Origin: Massospora cicadina
Taxonomy: Eukaryota > Entomophthoromycota > Entomophthoromycetes > Entomophthorales > Entomophthoraceae
Direction: 5' to 3'
Assembly: GCA_022478985.1 (NCBI GenBank)
Contig: JAKSZP010009265.1
Coordinates: forward strand, 62,001-126,000
DNA length: 64,000 nt
The position numbers and the translations under genes were made by a program. The notes under the pieces were generated by a model. That model did not search any database and had not been told where the DNA came from. It saw only the letters and a list, made by a program, of their open reading frames with translations. Below, one piece after another: positions 23,352-34,370 of this stretch (the stretch's first letter is position 1; every line of letters begins with the position of its first letter).

Positions 23352-25487
23352 ATGGATTCTCAAATTTCGCCTGACGAGGCTCAAGATCAAGAGCAAGGCA
23401 GTATTTTATGATGGGTCCCTTCAATTGGAGCCCAAATCCCAAGATTACCCTCCATGTTGGAATTTTGGGCCAACTTGGAATTCTATAATCCTAACTTAAG
23501 TTTCGCCTCAGACTTTCAAATTCCACCTAAGGCCTTGCGAAATATCAGAAATTAATTACTTGAAGGGGCTCTAATCCCTGGAATACATTTTACCTGATCT
23601 CAATCAAATGCAGTACCTTCTATATTGCAAGAAGTGCTGCAAACCTCTCAAATGCCAGGGATTGGCTCCAAACAATATCTACAACAACTTATACATCCTA
23701 CATTATACCACTTGCTACCTTTAGTTGGAATGCAACATCAAGGGATGCTCAATTTACTAGAAGGACTTCAATGCTTGAATAATTATATTTCCGAGTTTCA
23801 AGTTGGCCTCCAAGTTTAGCTGAGATAATTGTGATGCTATTATTAATAATTAAACTTTCCACAACGAAGTACAACAGCAGCTCATTCAGTTTGATCATGG
23901 GATATCAAATTTTATTGATGTACAGTTTCCAAAAAGGGTTCAAGAGATCCAGAAGGAATGGAGAGAGGGTGTTTCCCAACTCTCTGAGCGTAGTCAATCA
24001 ATGGAGGAAAAAATTAGAACCCATCTTTTTCAATTGGAACAATTGTACTCAGGAATTCAGTTTTGGGTCAATGAAGTAGAGAAAACCTCTGGAAATATGG
24101 GTCCTCCTGGGGTAGAAGGACCTCGTGGGCCACCTGGAGGTGTAGGGCCTCATGGACCTCCTGGAGCTGATGGGCCCCGTGGACCCCCAGGTGCAGATGG
24201 ACCTCGTGGACCTCCAGGCGCTGATGGTCATTCAGGATCTTATCAGCAAATTAACTCTCTCATGAACATGATGACCCACTTACATGAACAATTCTCTAAG
24301 GTGGCCAAAGAATGCAACCTAACCCCTGATGGGTACCAATTGACCCCCTTTTGACTCTGCATTCCTTGTCCAATGAATTGATCAATTTAAGAAAGTGGGC
24401 CAAGGACACCAATATCTCATTACATGCTCGTGAATCAAAAGGGGAATTGCTCTAAGCGAAAATCGAGACTCTGGAACTCAAGTACAATGCACAACAGGAA
24501 AAGATTTTTGAGCTATCTCGCCGATTAGATGAGAAAGTAGGGCATGCAGACCTGAATCGATGGATTAACGAAATTTGGATGGAAGCTTTGGTCCTTGCCC
24601 TCAATTTTCTTCTCAAGCTTCAGATTCTGCCTCTTATGTGTCTACTCAATCTGAACAACCTGGAGTGCATGTTTTGACTACCAATGCTCCCATTAGTTTC
24701 AAGCCAGTATTCAAGGACAAATACTCCCCAGGGGAAGGCAGCATTATCGCCTTTCTATATCTGTATGAAAAGGCATTAAGTGAGGCCACGGATCACCAAA
24801 AGATGAATTACTTGCCTAATTGCCTTACTCAATTGGCTCAAGATATTATGGTTCCCCACTTAATGACTTGCTCTACTTGGGCTCAAGTCAAAGAAGCATT
24901 GATCGCAAAAACAGGCCTTTATGGGTATACAGCCCCATTGAAATGAATCTATTATGGACTTTGCTCATCAGTTCTATTGGGAAGCTCAAACTCTTGTAGC
25001 TTGTAATCAGTTGAACTTGGACGATGCAATAACCACAGCTCTGTCAGCCTTTACTACTAGGACGCAAATGCAAGTTTATCTGATCAGTGTCAAAAAGAAT
25101 TTCCAAAGTATTTTGGATATTAAGGAGGCCTTATTGGAGTTGCCCCCTCAATTCTCCGAAAAACCCCGAGTTTATGAGTCTCCTAGACCTAGTCAGCCCA
25201 AAGTCTTTGCCATGCCTGAGAACACTAGAGAGATCCAGTGTAATTACTGTCATCGCTACTTTCATACTGAGGATTGTTGTTTTAAAAAGGAAGCAGATGA
25301 AAAAAAGAAAAGAGATAAGACCAATAAGATTCTTCACCTTGATAATGATGTGAGTGTGCAGCAAGAGCAGCAAAGTTCAATTGAGTGTAATAAAGATGAC
25401 CATTCTTCTTATTCCTTGCCCTCCTTATTGGCATTATCCTCTCAGTTTGGAAGCACCATTACCCGAATTAATTTCCAAGTAAATTAA
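23352..25487 (+). pseudogene. Element D Gag with coiled coils, collagen-like tract and zinc knuckle
   Basis: Starts at ATG 23352 (MDSQISPDEAQDQEQ), the first ATG after the PBS that opens a Gag-like frame. The order is: an N-terminal region to about 23820; a coiled-coil-like segment ([19 protein letters not shown], then [15 protein letters not shown]) to about 24090; a Gly-X-Y tract at 24100-24234; a second helical segment ([20 protein letters not shown]); and a third (AKIETLELKYNAQQEKIF). Capsid (FKDKYSPGEGSIIAF, at about 24710) and zinc knuckle CNYCHRYFHTEDCC near 25240 follow. Two or three frameshifts before 24954 and a few stops break it. Gag forms the particle; the fibrous N-terminal arm is unlike ordinary gypsy Gag. 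Confidence 0.82.
24100..24234 (+). other. Collagen-like Gly-X-Y tract in element D Gag
   Basis: Fifteen uninterrupted Gly-X-Y triplets: [18 protein letters not shown], then GPP GAD GPR repeated, ending GAD GHS. Three tandem 27-bp units encode GPPGADGPR or its variant. The first two differ at six positions, all synonymous. That implies the peptide, not just the DNA repeat, was maintained while the element was active. GPP and GPR triplets are strong triple-helix formers in known collagens, and coiled coils lie on both sides. Confidence 0.88.
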
Positions 25488-28400
25488 ATCAATGCCAAGG
25501 CTATCATAGATACTGGATCCCCGGTGAATGTTGTCTCCTCCAAATTGGTCAAATGGATCAAATTAACCCCCAATATTTCTCATTATGAAGAATATGGCAC
25601 CGCCGGCCCTCAGAGTACTCAGTCTATTGGAGCTTTTTCATCCCTTCCTCTGAAAATTGGGAAATTAACCTTTACCATTCCAGCGATTGTGCTCAATAAT
25701 TTGAGTTATGACCTACTTTTGGGAACTCAATTTTTACGAGAATTTGATGGAATTATCAACTACCCTGACTTGTCGTTGTCTCTCTTTGGGTATCAAGTTC
25801 CCTTACTTTTATCTGATCATGCTTCCACTTGATGTCAGTTATGTCTGCTAGAAGGAACTAAAAGGTCTTATTCACTTCAGTATCAGGTTGAAGATCCTCA
25901 TGTAAAATTACCTCCTACCATGGCTGATATTGAAGAGGGAATGCCTATTTTTTCTCCTGAGAAATTAGTTATTCCACCAAAATCACAAGTGATCATTAAT
26001 ACTTCTTTGCACTTTTCGATTCCCAAGGGGCATTTGCTACAAGTCCAGGGCACTGTCAATCCTTCTGCCAAAGAACTCTTGCCTTGTCCTGGAATATTGG
26101 ATTATGCTTATTCAGGCTCTTTATCTGTCTTACTAGCGAACCTTACTGATGTGCCAAAACTGGTAGATTGAGAGCACCCAATTGCTTATGTCAAGCTGTT
26201 ACCCTTATCTCATATCTATGATGTTAAACCCTTTGGGAGTTTACAAGACTTTGGATTGGAGAGTGATCAGGAAATCCTTACTGTGGGACCTGCTATCGGG
26301 AAACATCTCTCTAAGGAACAGGAGAAACAAGTGCTTCAATTATTGGATGAATATTCTGACATTTTTGCTAGGCATACTTACAATTTTGGGAAGATGAAAG
26401 GTGTAGTGCACACTGTTGAAACTGGTGATCACCTTCCTATCCGTGTGAAGCCCTATCATAAATCCAAAGTAGAAGAAGCCCAGGTTACTAAGGAGTTGAA
26501 TCAATTGCTGGAGGCTGGATTATTGAAACCCTCCAATAGTCCCTGGGCATCCCCATTGTTGTTGGTTAAGAAGAAAGATGGTTCTCATCAAGTTGTGATG
26601 GATTATCATCGATTGAATGCTATTACCTAATGGGACTGTTATCCCTTACCTAGGATTGATGATTCTCTTAGATTGTTGGCTGGATCCACCTATTTTTTGG
26701 CCATGGACTTAGCCAGTGGATATTGGCAAATCGAACTGTCTCCAGAAGATTGTGCCAAGTGTGCCCTGATATTGAGTGAAGGGTTGTTTGAACCAACTTG
26801 CATGCCTCAAGGCCTAAGCAATGCCCCCGCAACTTTCCAAAGGGCCATGGACAGTATGCTCCAGGATTTAAAGCTTACTTGTGTTCTGGTATATCTTGAT
26901 GACATTACCGTGTTTTCCAAAACCTTTACTGAGCATTTAAACCATTTAAAAGAAGTTTTCAGCTGAATTTGGGGCTCTTCCTTAAAACTCAAGCCCTCCA
27001 AGTGCTCATTCTTTCAAAATGAAATGGACTTCTTAGGACATCAGGTTTCAGCTAAAGGGATTTGACCCCTTGCGGACAAAGTTCAAGCCATCCAACAGAT
27101 GCCTCCTCCCTCTTCTTTATGGGATATTCAAGTCTTTCTTGGTATGGTTGGGTATTATCAGCAATTTATTCCCAACTTTGCTGATATGGCTGAACCCTTA
27201 TTTTATCTATTGCAAAAAGGAGTGTCTTTTGAGTGGGGATCAGCTCAAGAACAGTCTTTCAATTCTCTGCATACCGCCTTGATGAAGGCACCTGTTCTAA
27301 TTCACCCCCAGTTTGATAAGCCTTTCTTTCTACATATGGATGCAAGCAATGTTACTATTGGGGCTATTTTATCTCAGTGTGATGAAGAAAATAAGGATCA
27401 TCCTGTTGCTTACTATAGCAAAACTTTGTCAAAGGCCAAACAAAATTATAGTGTTACTGAGTGGGAATGTTTGGTGGTAATTTTGGCCATCAAGCATTTT
27501 TGGCCCTTTTTATATGGTACCCATTTCACCATTATTACTGACCATTCCTCCTTACAATGGCTGCAGAATATGAAGGATCCTGATGGGAGGTTGGCCCGTT
27601 GGGCTTTATGATTGCAAAATTACGATTTTTCCATTGTTCATCGCTCAGGAGCTCAGCATCAAAATGCGGATGGGTTATCCTGACTACCTATTCTGACCTT
27701 GGAACCAGAAAAAGAAGAACGCTTGTATAATCTTATTGGATGACTGGAATTATGGGATTGAGAGACTGAAGAGGATCAAGCCTATCTAAAATCAATTACC
27801 AAGGATACTATGATTCAAGATGGAGCTTTGTATAAGAAAGTCAAGTCTAAGTGGTTGCCCTTCCTACATCCCAACTCCAGGTTTCACGCTGTAATGGAAG
27901 GTCATGAACAAGTTGGTCATAGCAGCTTAAAGAAAACTCAAGAATGGTTGAAGACTTGATACTATTGGAACAACATGACTGAGTTCATTTGGGAGACTCT
28001 TGACTCATGTCTTACTTGCAAACGTCATGGAACTACCAACCCTACTTATCAACATCAAGTCATTTCCCCAACTAAGGCGTTCAAAGTAGTCAGCATTGAT
28101 GTTGTAGGGCCTTTTCCTCGAGGAGTGCATGGTCATCAGTATATCATTATGGCTGTTGACCATTTGACCAAATGGGTTGAGGCCATTTCAATTGCTACCC
28201 CTTTGGCTAAGACTACAGCCTTATTCCTATATCAGCATATTATTTCCCAACATGGATGTCCAAAGGTCCTTATGTCAGATAATGGGACTAATTTCACCTC
28301 GCAGCTTATACAGGAGTTATCAAAATTATTTAACACTACTCAGCGATTTGTTGTCCCATATAATCCATCCACAAATGGGGCCATTGAACGAGTTAATGGA

Positions 28401-28940
28401 ACCTTGGTCTCAATTTTAAGGAAAATGGCCTCGACTGATCTGACTCGGTGGAATTTTTATTTACCTAGTGCCTTGTTTGCTTATCAGATAAGCTATCACC
28501 GCATTATCAAGATGTCCCCGTTTAAGTGTATATATGGGCGGAATCCTTCAGTCCCTTCTAGTGTTCAGACTATCCTTGAAGAAAGCATCCCAGAAAATTC
28601 TGATTTAGTTATGAGAAATTTGGCTGATGAGATTATCTGCCTCCAGGCTCAAGCAATGAATTCAATTGAAACCACCACTTGAAGAGAGACTCTATGAAGC
28701 AATCAACATAAACCAGTCTTACCTGAATATCAGATTGGAGATTATGTTATGTATTATCATTCTCAGCCAGGTGGATGGACTGAAAAGCTGGGAACTAATT
28801 GGTCTGGTCCTTATAGAGTTATATTTCAAAAAGGATTAGAATATTTGATTGTTCATACTGATACTGGTATTGTGGTAAATTGTATTCATCCTAGGTTTTT
28901 AAGAAGTCATCCTCCACCGCGATCAAATCTTGAGGGGGAA
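25488..28940 (+). pseudogene. Element D Pol: protease, RT, RNase H, integrase
   Basis: Single-frame Pol. Protease has an intact DTGS at 25509-25520. RT is at about 26400-27070 with CMPQGLSNAPATFQRAMD and intact YLDD at 26892-26903. RNase H is at 27300-27600 (FFLHMDASNVTIGAILSQ, then ITDHSSLQWL). Integrase has a zinc-binding part (VGHSSLKKTQEWL, then CLTCKRHG) and core motifs SIDVVGPF, MSDNGTNF and IERVNGTL carrying D, D and E. A tail resembling the usual GPYRV module follows, with no chromodomain. Stops are TAA at 25485 and 26628, and TGA at 25830, 26169, 26964, 27063, 27609, 27681, 27741, 27759, 27957, 28680 and 28695. Catalytic residues look intact, so this is the youngest-looking copy here. 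Confidence 0.9.
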
Positions 28941-28941
28941 G

Positions 28942-29280
28942 TGTTGGGATTTCACCAAATTTGCATATCTCCAAAAAATCCCCTTCCTCAATTCCCCAAC
29001 ATCATTGGAAGGAGCAAGCAATCTATCACAATCTATCAAAGTTAATGATCAATCAGATCCTGATCAACTGATTGAAGATTCAATTGTGCAGAGATTAATT
29101 CACTCTGATAGATTACAAACCATAAAAAAGCCTATAAATATTTCCTCTTTCAAAAATAAAAATTAGGTCGAGTTTTAACCTGTATTTTCATATATTTATT
29201 TTATTGCATTTTTGGAGAATCCGCCCAGTGTAACTTTGAGATACAACCTGCCCCATTGGAAGTGTAATTCAAAACTTCAA
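28942..29280 (+). repeat. Element D 3' LTR
   Basis: Starts TGTTGGGATTTCACC after the polypurine tract. It ends near AAAACTTCAAG, before sequence that reads as A protease from about 29285. Confidence 0.83.
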
Positions 29281-29284
29281 GATA

Positions 29285-30433
29285 ATTCAAAAGGTCTGAG
29301 TTAAGGCTATCTTGGATATGGGATTACCTATCAACGTTTTGTCATCCTGCATCATCAAGAAGATCAAGCTCGCTTTAGACCTGTAATACACTCAAGAGTA
29401 CAGTATTGCTGGTCCTAATACCAAGGCAATAGGTGCATACTCATCTATGCCAATCTGAGGTAGCAAATTAATATTTTCAGCACCTGCCATTGCCCTTGAC
29501 AACAGTCAATACGATATTCTCATTGAGACGCAATTTATGATTGAATATGAAGGAGTTATTAATCTATAAGAATGATATTTATCACTCCTCAACTATGAAG
29601 TTCTTCTTTTCTTGGATAATAAAGATTTTGGCAAAAGATTACACTTGTCTGGTTGAGTACCCTGTTTTCGCTTTACCTTTGCAATATTCTACCTCTGGAA
29701 GAAATACAAAAAAGCTACCTGACTCAGTAGATGCAGCAGATGGCATACCATTTTATGCCACCAAGGAGGTAAAAATTAAACCAGGAGAACATAGAGTGGT
29801 ATCTAACAACATAACCCTGCGTATACCACCAAACTGCTTGCTACATATCACTAGTGTCAATGGAGTAAGTAGGTTTAACCCAAGAGTTTTGCCAGGGATT
29901 TGTGATCCAGATTATCAGAGGCCTATTGAGCTGTTACTTGGGAACTTAACCAACGATGATATCCTAATCAAGAAGCATCAAGAAATCGGGAATGGTCATT
30001 AAATTTCCATTGATGAAATTGAAAAGGTATGTTTTTTTACTCATCTTGATTTTGGCCTACTTGCTAACAATTTAATTTGCGCTATTCCTCAAATCCAAAT
30101 ATCTGATAAGTTAAATCAGGAGGAATTTGAGAAAGTGTATCAACAATTTGAAGATTATCAGGATGTGTTCTCCACATCATATGTCAACTATGGTCACATG
30201 AAAGACTGAACGCATAGTATTGATGCAGGAGATTCAACTCCTATTAGATCAAGTTCATATAGATAGTCAAAGGTAAAGGAGCAATACATGAAGACTGAGC
30301 TCAAGCAATTTTAGATGCTGGCTTACTTGTGCCCTCCCAGGGTCCATGGTCATCCCCATTGTTACTCATAAAGAAGAAAAAAGGTGGGCACAGAATAGTG
30401 ATGGATTACTGGAAGCTAAAAAGCCTCACTAAG
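29285..30433 (+). pseudogene. Element A protease and N-terminal RT
   Basis: Reads IQKV, stop, VKAILDMGLPINVLSS; the active-site motif at 29315-29326 is D-M-G-L, with Met where Thr is expected. A frame at 29541-30002 carries the protease-RT linker (PGEHRVVSNNITLRIPPNCL, then RPIELLLGNLTNDDIL). N-terminal RT follows with QQFEDYQDVFSTSYVNYGHM and, near 30390-30433, RIVMDYWKLKSLTK. It breaks off exactly at insertion I and resumes after 37716 with DSYLIPKIDAAL. Confidence 0.8.
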
Positions 30434-31009
30434 TGTTAAATTTTCAGCCAATGGTGAAAGCTAAATTGACTTAACAAGGGAATTAAGGATATAAACTACT
30501 TTTATAATAAAACTCCTGCTTGTAATTGGAAAGTAAATTCTCAGATAATCCTTAATAAAATCCAAATAACTATGGTACAATCACCATTCTTAAGTCTTTT
30601 GACAACAACAATATGAGACCTTCTGTCTTTGTAAAAAATTGGAAATTATTCCTTATAATTGGAACTACTTCTCCACCAGGTATCATTGATTTCTTCTCTT
30701 TGGGAAGTATAAACACACACAACTACTTAATAAAGATGTAAAATCAGCAGATAAGAATAACAGATGGATGACAGATGGACAACAGATATTATTAAAGATA
30801 TTATGATCTTAATGATGATGATAAAAGATAATTTTATTAATTGGTTGGGTGTTAGTATTATATACCTCTCAGTCATCTCCTGGCTGAACTAATTCATTAG
30901 ATGCGTTCATTTATAATATGCTAATCCTCTGATAGTCATGACAATAATTGCGAAATATCACCAAGTCAATTTGACCCTGTCATGGTTTGAGGATGACATG
31001 ATTATGGGG

Positions 31010-31180
31010 ACCAATGGCAAGAATAAAGCTGCACGTCAGGAGGCCAAAAGGTGAAGTTGACATGCCTCCTTGACCTCAAACCTACCTTGGGTTACGCTGG
31101 GTTAAGGTGAGGTAAGCCCAGGTTGGTCCTGGGGATGTGAGAGAAGTTCAGCCCTGCGTTTAAGCAGGTGCATTAAAATG
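31010..31180 (+). repeat. Interspersed repeat J, direct copy
   Basis: Counterpart of the inverted copy at the left edge of the window. Shared order: GTCAGGAGGCCAAAA, GCCTCC, GGGGATGTG, CAGCCCTGCGTT. Decayed and without coding potential. Confidence 0.6.
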
Positions 31181-31589
31181 TACCAGCTACATAATAAATT
31201 TTGAAAGTTTGCTTCAGTTTCTCAGTAAATGGAGTCTCGAAACCCATTCTGTTTTCAAAAATTTCAGCTCAGTTTGGCCTTACCTACAATTGATAACCCA
31301 AGTTCAGTCAATTACCAGCTATAGTACAGACCTGATGGAAGCGTGCACTTATTGGTGCACCTGGGCTTAGCACCACTTCCATTGATTATTTATTCCCCTA
31401 ATTTCCTTAAATCTTTTTACTCAAGACCAACCTCTCTCTTGGTCATTTTCCTCCATAATAAAACCCCTTCATTAGTTTATGTTTTCTTTATGCTAAGTTG
31501 GGCAAACCTGTTTTTCTTTCTCATAACAATCACTTTAGTTACTACAATTTGATTCAAACAGAAAATTTGGATAATCACACACAGGAAAG

Positions 31590-33013
31590 ATGGGCGACTT
31601 TAATAACAAAAATAATACAACATGGGCAAGCGTCGTGGCAAGCGGTGCACTTAACGGTGCAACTAAGGGCAAGAAACGCCCTGGAGGGGGACCAGGAACC
31701 CAATCTGCAAAGAAATCGCAAACTCAGACACCATCTGGGTTTATGGTATCTACTGTAAAGCACGCACAATACATGTACATTCAATTCAACCAACCTTTGT
31801 CAAAGGTGGAACATGGGATCAGACTCTTCCTTGGGGATGAGTCACCGACCCTGTGAGAGAAAACATGTGAGGCACAGCCCTCACTTTTCCCTCACGTGGT
31901 GTATGTAGCCACCAACAACATGGGCCGCGGCTGGATTGATATTGGTTTCAAAACAGCTGATGAAGCTGATGCTGCAGCAAAAATCTGCGTGAAAATTGCC
32001 CTCCCTGAGGGCAAAAAAATTGTGTGCACCGTGCACACCAGATGGAACAAAGCGAAAACTTTGTTCATCTCCTTTGACTCGCTCCCCACCAACCTTCCTC
32101 ATAAGGTAATTGAGGAGGAGCTCCGCAAAGGTCTTGTGGCCTATGGAGAAATCCAACAACTTGAATTACAGCAATTTTGCTTAATGCCCGACCTGTGCAC
32201 GGGCAAAGCTATCGCTGTAATCAACCCCTTCCCAGAAGTGGAAGAGGATTTATCCAGAATTCCCGCGCAGCAGAATTTCACTTTGCAGATGGGGGCCAGT
32301 CAGCTGCATTCTGAGTTACACCGGAATGCGCACCACCCATTTGCAACCACTGTGGCTCACTGGGCCACAAGGAACATGCATGCCCTGTAAAAGAGGACTT
32401 AATGGAAAATGATTTTTGTGAAGAAGCTATGGACGAAGATAATGAAAACTTTGCCAAAATAACTGATGGCCACCACCCATTCCGCTGGGGTGAAGATGGA
32501 CTATACTCCATCGTGGACCAAGTTACAAGTAAACAGCGTAAAGCAGCACAAAAAGCCTGCAAGAGAGCAGCGGCTGAAGCGGTGGCACACGCGGAATCTG
32601 CCATTAACCACGGACAAATTCAGGAGGATATTTCAGATATTCACTGAACCAACCAATCAGAACAATATGCACAGGTCGAAAATTTTCACAGTAACCAGAC
32701 TGAGCCACAAAGCGTCATCAGTCATGCACATACTGAGGAACAATGCAACCGCAATTTGGGTGAAAATGCGGTGCACAATGCAACAAAGTTGAACCTCAAA
32801 AATATAAAATCCAATCAACAACCCGCATCAAATCAACATGAGACCTGTGCAGGAAAAGTTGATGCAAATGCAAAAAACTGCAATTTACTTGAATCATTGG
32901 GTCAGATCAAGGGAACCAACAATGGCAGTGAAAGAGTTGGAGTACAGACGTGGAGCATGGCCAAAATGAGCCACGGTGGGATAGGACCAGAGGGTCCTCC
33001 CAACCGCCCCTGA
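31590..33013 (+). pseudogene. LINE ORF1, nucleic-acid-binding protein
   Basis: ATG 31590 opens MGDFNNKNNTTWASVVASG followed by a basic Gly/Lys/Pro-rich stretch. After a shift near 31860 a frame at 31896-32330 reads GRGWIDIGFKTADEADAAAK and KVIEEELRKGLVAYGEIQQL, which has the look of an RRM-like fold. After a second shift near 32330 a zinc knuckle CNHCGSLGHKEHAC (CX2CX4HX4C) precedes an acidic and Lys/Ala-rich tail. The final TGA is at about 33011, just upstream of ORF2. ORF1 proteins of this type coat the element RNA. Confidence 0.72.
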
Positions 33014-33031
33014 GGCGCCGCAGGCACCTCA

Positions 33032-34370
33032 ATGTCAATAGGGATGTTAAATATCGCGGGAGCCAGGGCTCATACGTCCCAAGCCAAAAAGCTGGCATTC
33101 CTGCGAAAACCTCTTGTAGACATCTTGGACATCCAAGAAACCCACTGCCTACAAGGGGAAGAAGAATCCTGGTCAACCAGGGTCGCACCATCACAATCAG
33201 TATGGATGTCTCACTGTGGGGTGATAGTCCAAAACAACAAAAAATTTAAAATTACAAATTCATCATCACATTTGCACGGTCAAGTCCTGGTAGCAACAAT
33301 CACATGCCAAGATGAAATAATTTTGTTAGCATGTATCTACGCACCGTGCACTGCAACTGAGAAAAAAAAAATTTGAAAAAATTCTACCCTCACCCTCCCA
33401 CCAGATATCATCATGTTAGGCGATTTCAACTGCTGGGATAACCCCTTTACAGATCGATGGCCTAATCCCAGGGGATACCCACCTGGACACATTGAATATC
33501 GCACAATGAAGGCATCTCTTGGCTTACAGGATGCTCTTCCTCCCAATTCACCAATCCTTCCTATATGACAAGATCCAACATACATGAGGGACTGCTCATA
33601 TCAATGAGTCGTATTGACCACATCCTCATCCCACAATCCCACCACTCAAGAATCTCCAAATTTACAACAAAAAAGATCAATTTTTCTGATCACCAGTTAG
33701 TTACAGTGCAGTTAGCGCCAACCCAATCCCACACACAGGTGTCGCCTTGGAGAAAGCTTCACCCAGAAAATATAAGATTGCATGAGATATCTGACTGGGT
33801 TGAAAACAAAGCTACAAACCCAGAATTCACAGCCCCATTCACTTCAGATCCCATCGGAACATGGGAAAATTTCAAAAAAGATTTAATCAACAAAACCTGA
33901 CATATTGCATCATGCAAGTACACCGCGGACACAGCCACAATCAAGCGTACCTTGGAAGAACTAGACCACCCAGAAATAAATACTCTGAGATCTGGCTATA
34001 GCCATAATTGGGGATGCAAATGGCAGAAATTTCAGCCCAACTTAACAATCTCATCTTTGAACACCAACACAGAATCAAAGTATTGAACAAAGGTAAGTTC
34101 ATAAAGGAAGGCGAAACCTGTTTGACATACTTTTTCTGCCAATTCCACTCCCACAGAAACCAGCCCACATGCACACAGGTCTGCAAGACCAGCGGCACTG
34201 TGGCAACTGACCCTGAGGAGATCAAGGCAGAAGTACACCGCTATTATACCAAATTATATCGCGATATGCCAACAGATCCACAAAAAATTAAAGAATTTAT
34301 TCAAACTGCCAAGATACAAAGTACACCACAAAATTACAATATACTATCCCTTATCACATGGGAGGAGCTT
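33032..34370 (+). pseudogene. LINE ORF2 N-terminal part: AP-like endonuclease
   Basis: From ATG 33032 the reading MLNIAGARA gives the Asn motif, DIQETHC the Glu motif and LLACIYAP the next strand. After frameshifts GDFNCWDNPF (about 33420), SRIDHILI (about 33605) and FSDHQLV (about 33685) complete the endonuclease signature. Those motifs cover the expected metal-binding and catalytic residues of AP-like LINE endonucleases, which nick target DNA. The linker to RT at 33700-34370 is partly open. Confidence 0.8.

Larger units (their letters stand above)
22953..29282 (+). mobile_element. Element D: best-preserved Ty3/gypsy retrotransposon, collagen-like Gag
   Basis: LTRs of about 340 bp at 22953-23293 and 28942-29280 bracket PBS, Gag, protease, RT, RNase H and integrase. 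From 24954 to 29045 Gag C-terminus and all of Pol lie in one reading frame with no frameshift, broken only by 13 stop codons. LTRs differ mainly by C/T and G/A changes such as CGCG against TGTG. The polypurine tract TGAGGGGGAAG is at 28931-28941. The exact 3' end and the target duplication are uncertain. It lies inside element A between Gag and protease. Confidence 0.88.

Noticed and set aside
24001..24354. Host collagen gene or exon.
   Set aside because: The tract lies between coiled coils and Gag capsid, in a frame continuous with Gag sequence, between the two LTRs of D. There are no collagen-type exons around it.
24954..29045. TGA read as a sense codon (altered genetic code), given 11 in-frame TGA in element D.
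   Set aside because: The ASCC2-like gene ends in TGA (44738-44740) right after its conserved basic tail and has no in-frame TGA inside. Two TAA also occur in D, and Arg-to-TGA via CpG decay explains the pattern.
29296..29300. CTGAG as right target duplication of element D, matching CTGAG at 22948-22952.
   Set aside because: The bases fall inside A's own protease reading (KV, stop, VKAILDMG) about 15 bp beyond the LTR similarity, so the match may be chance.
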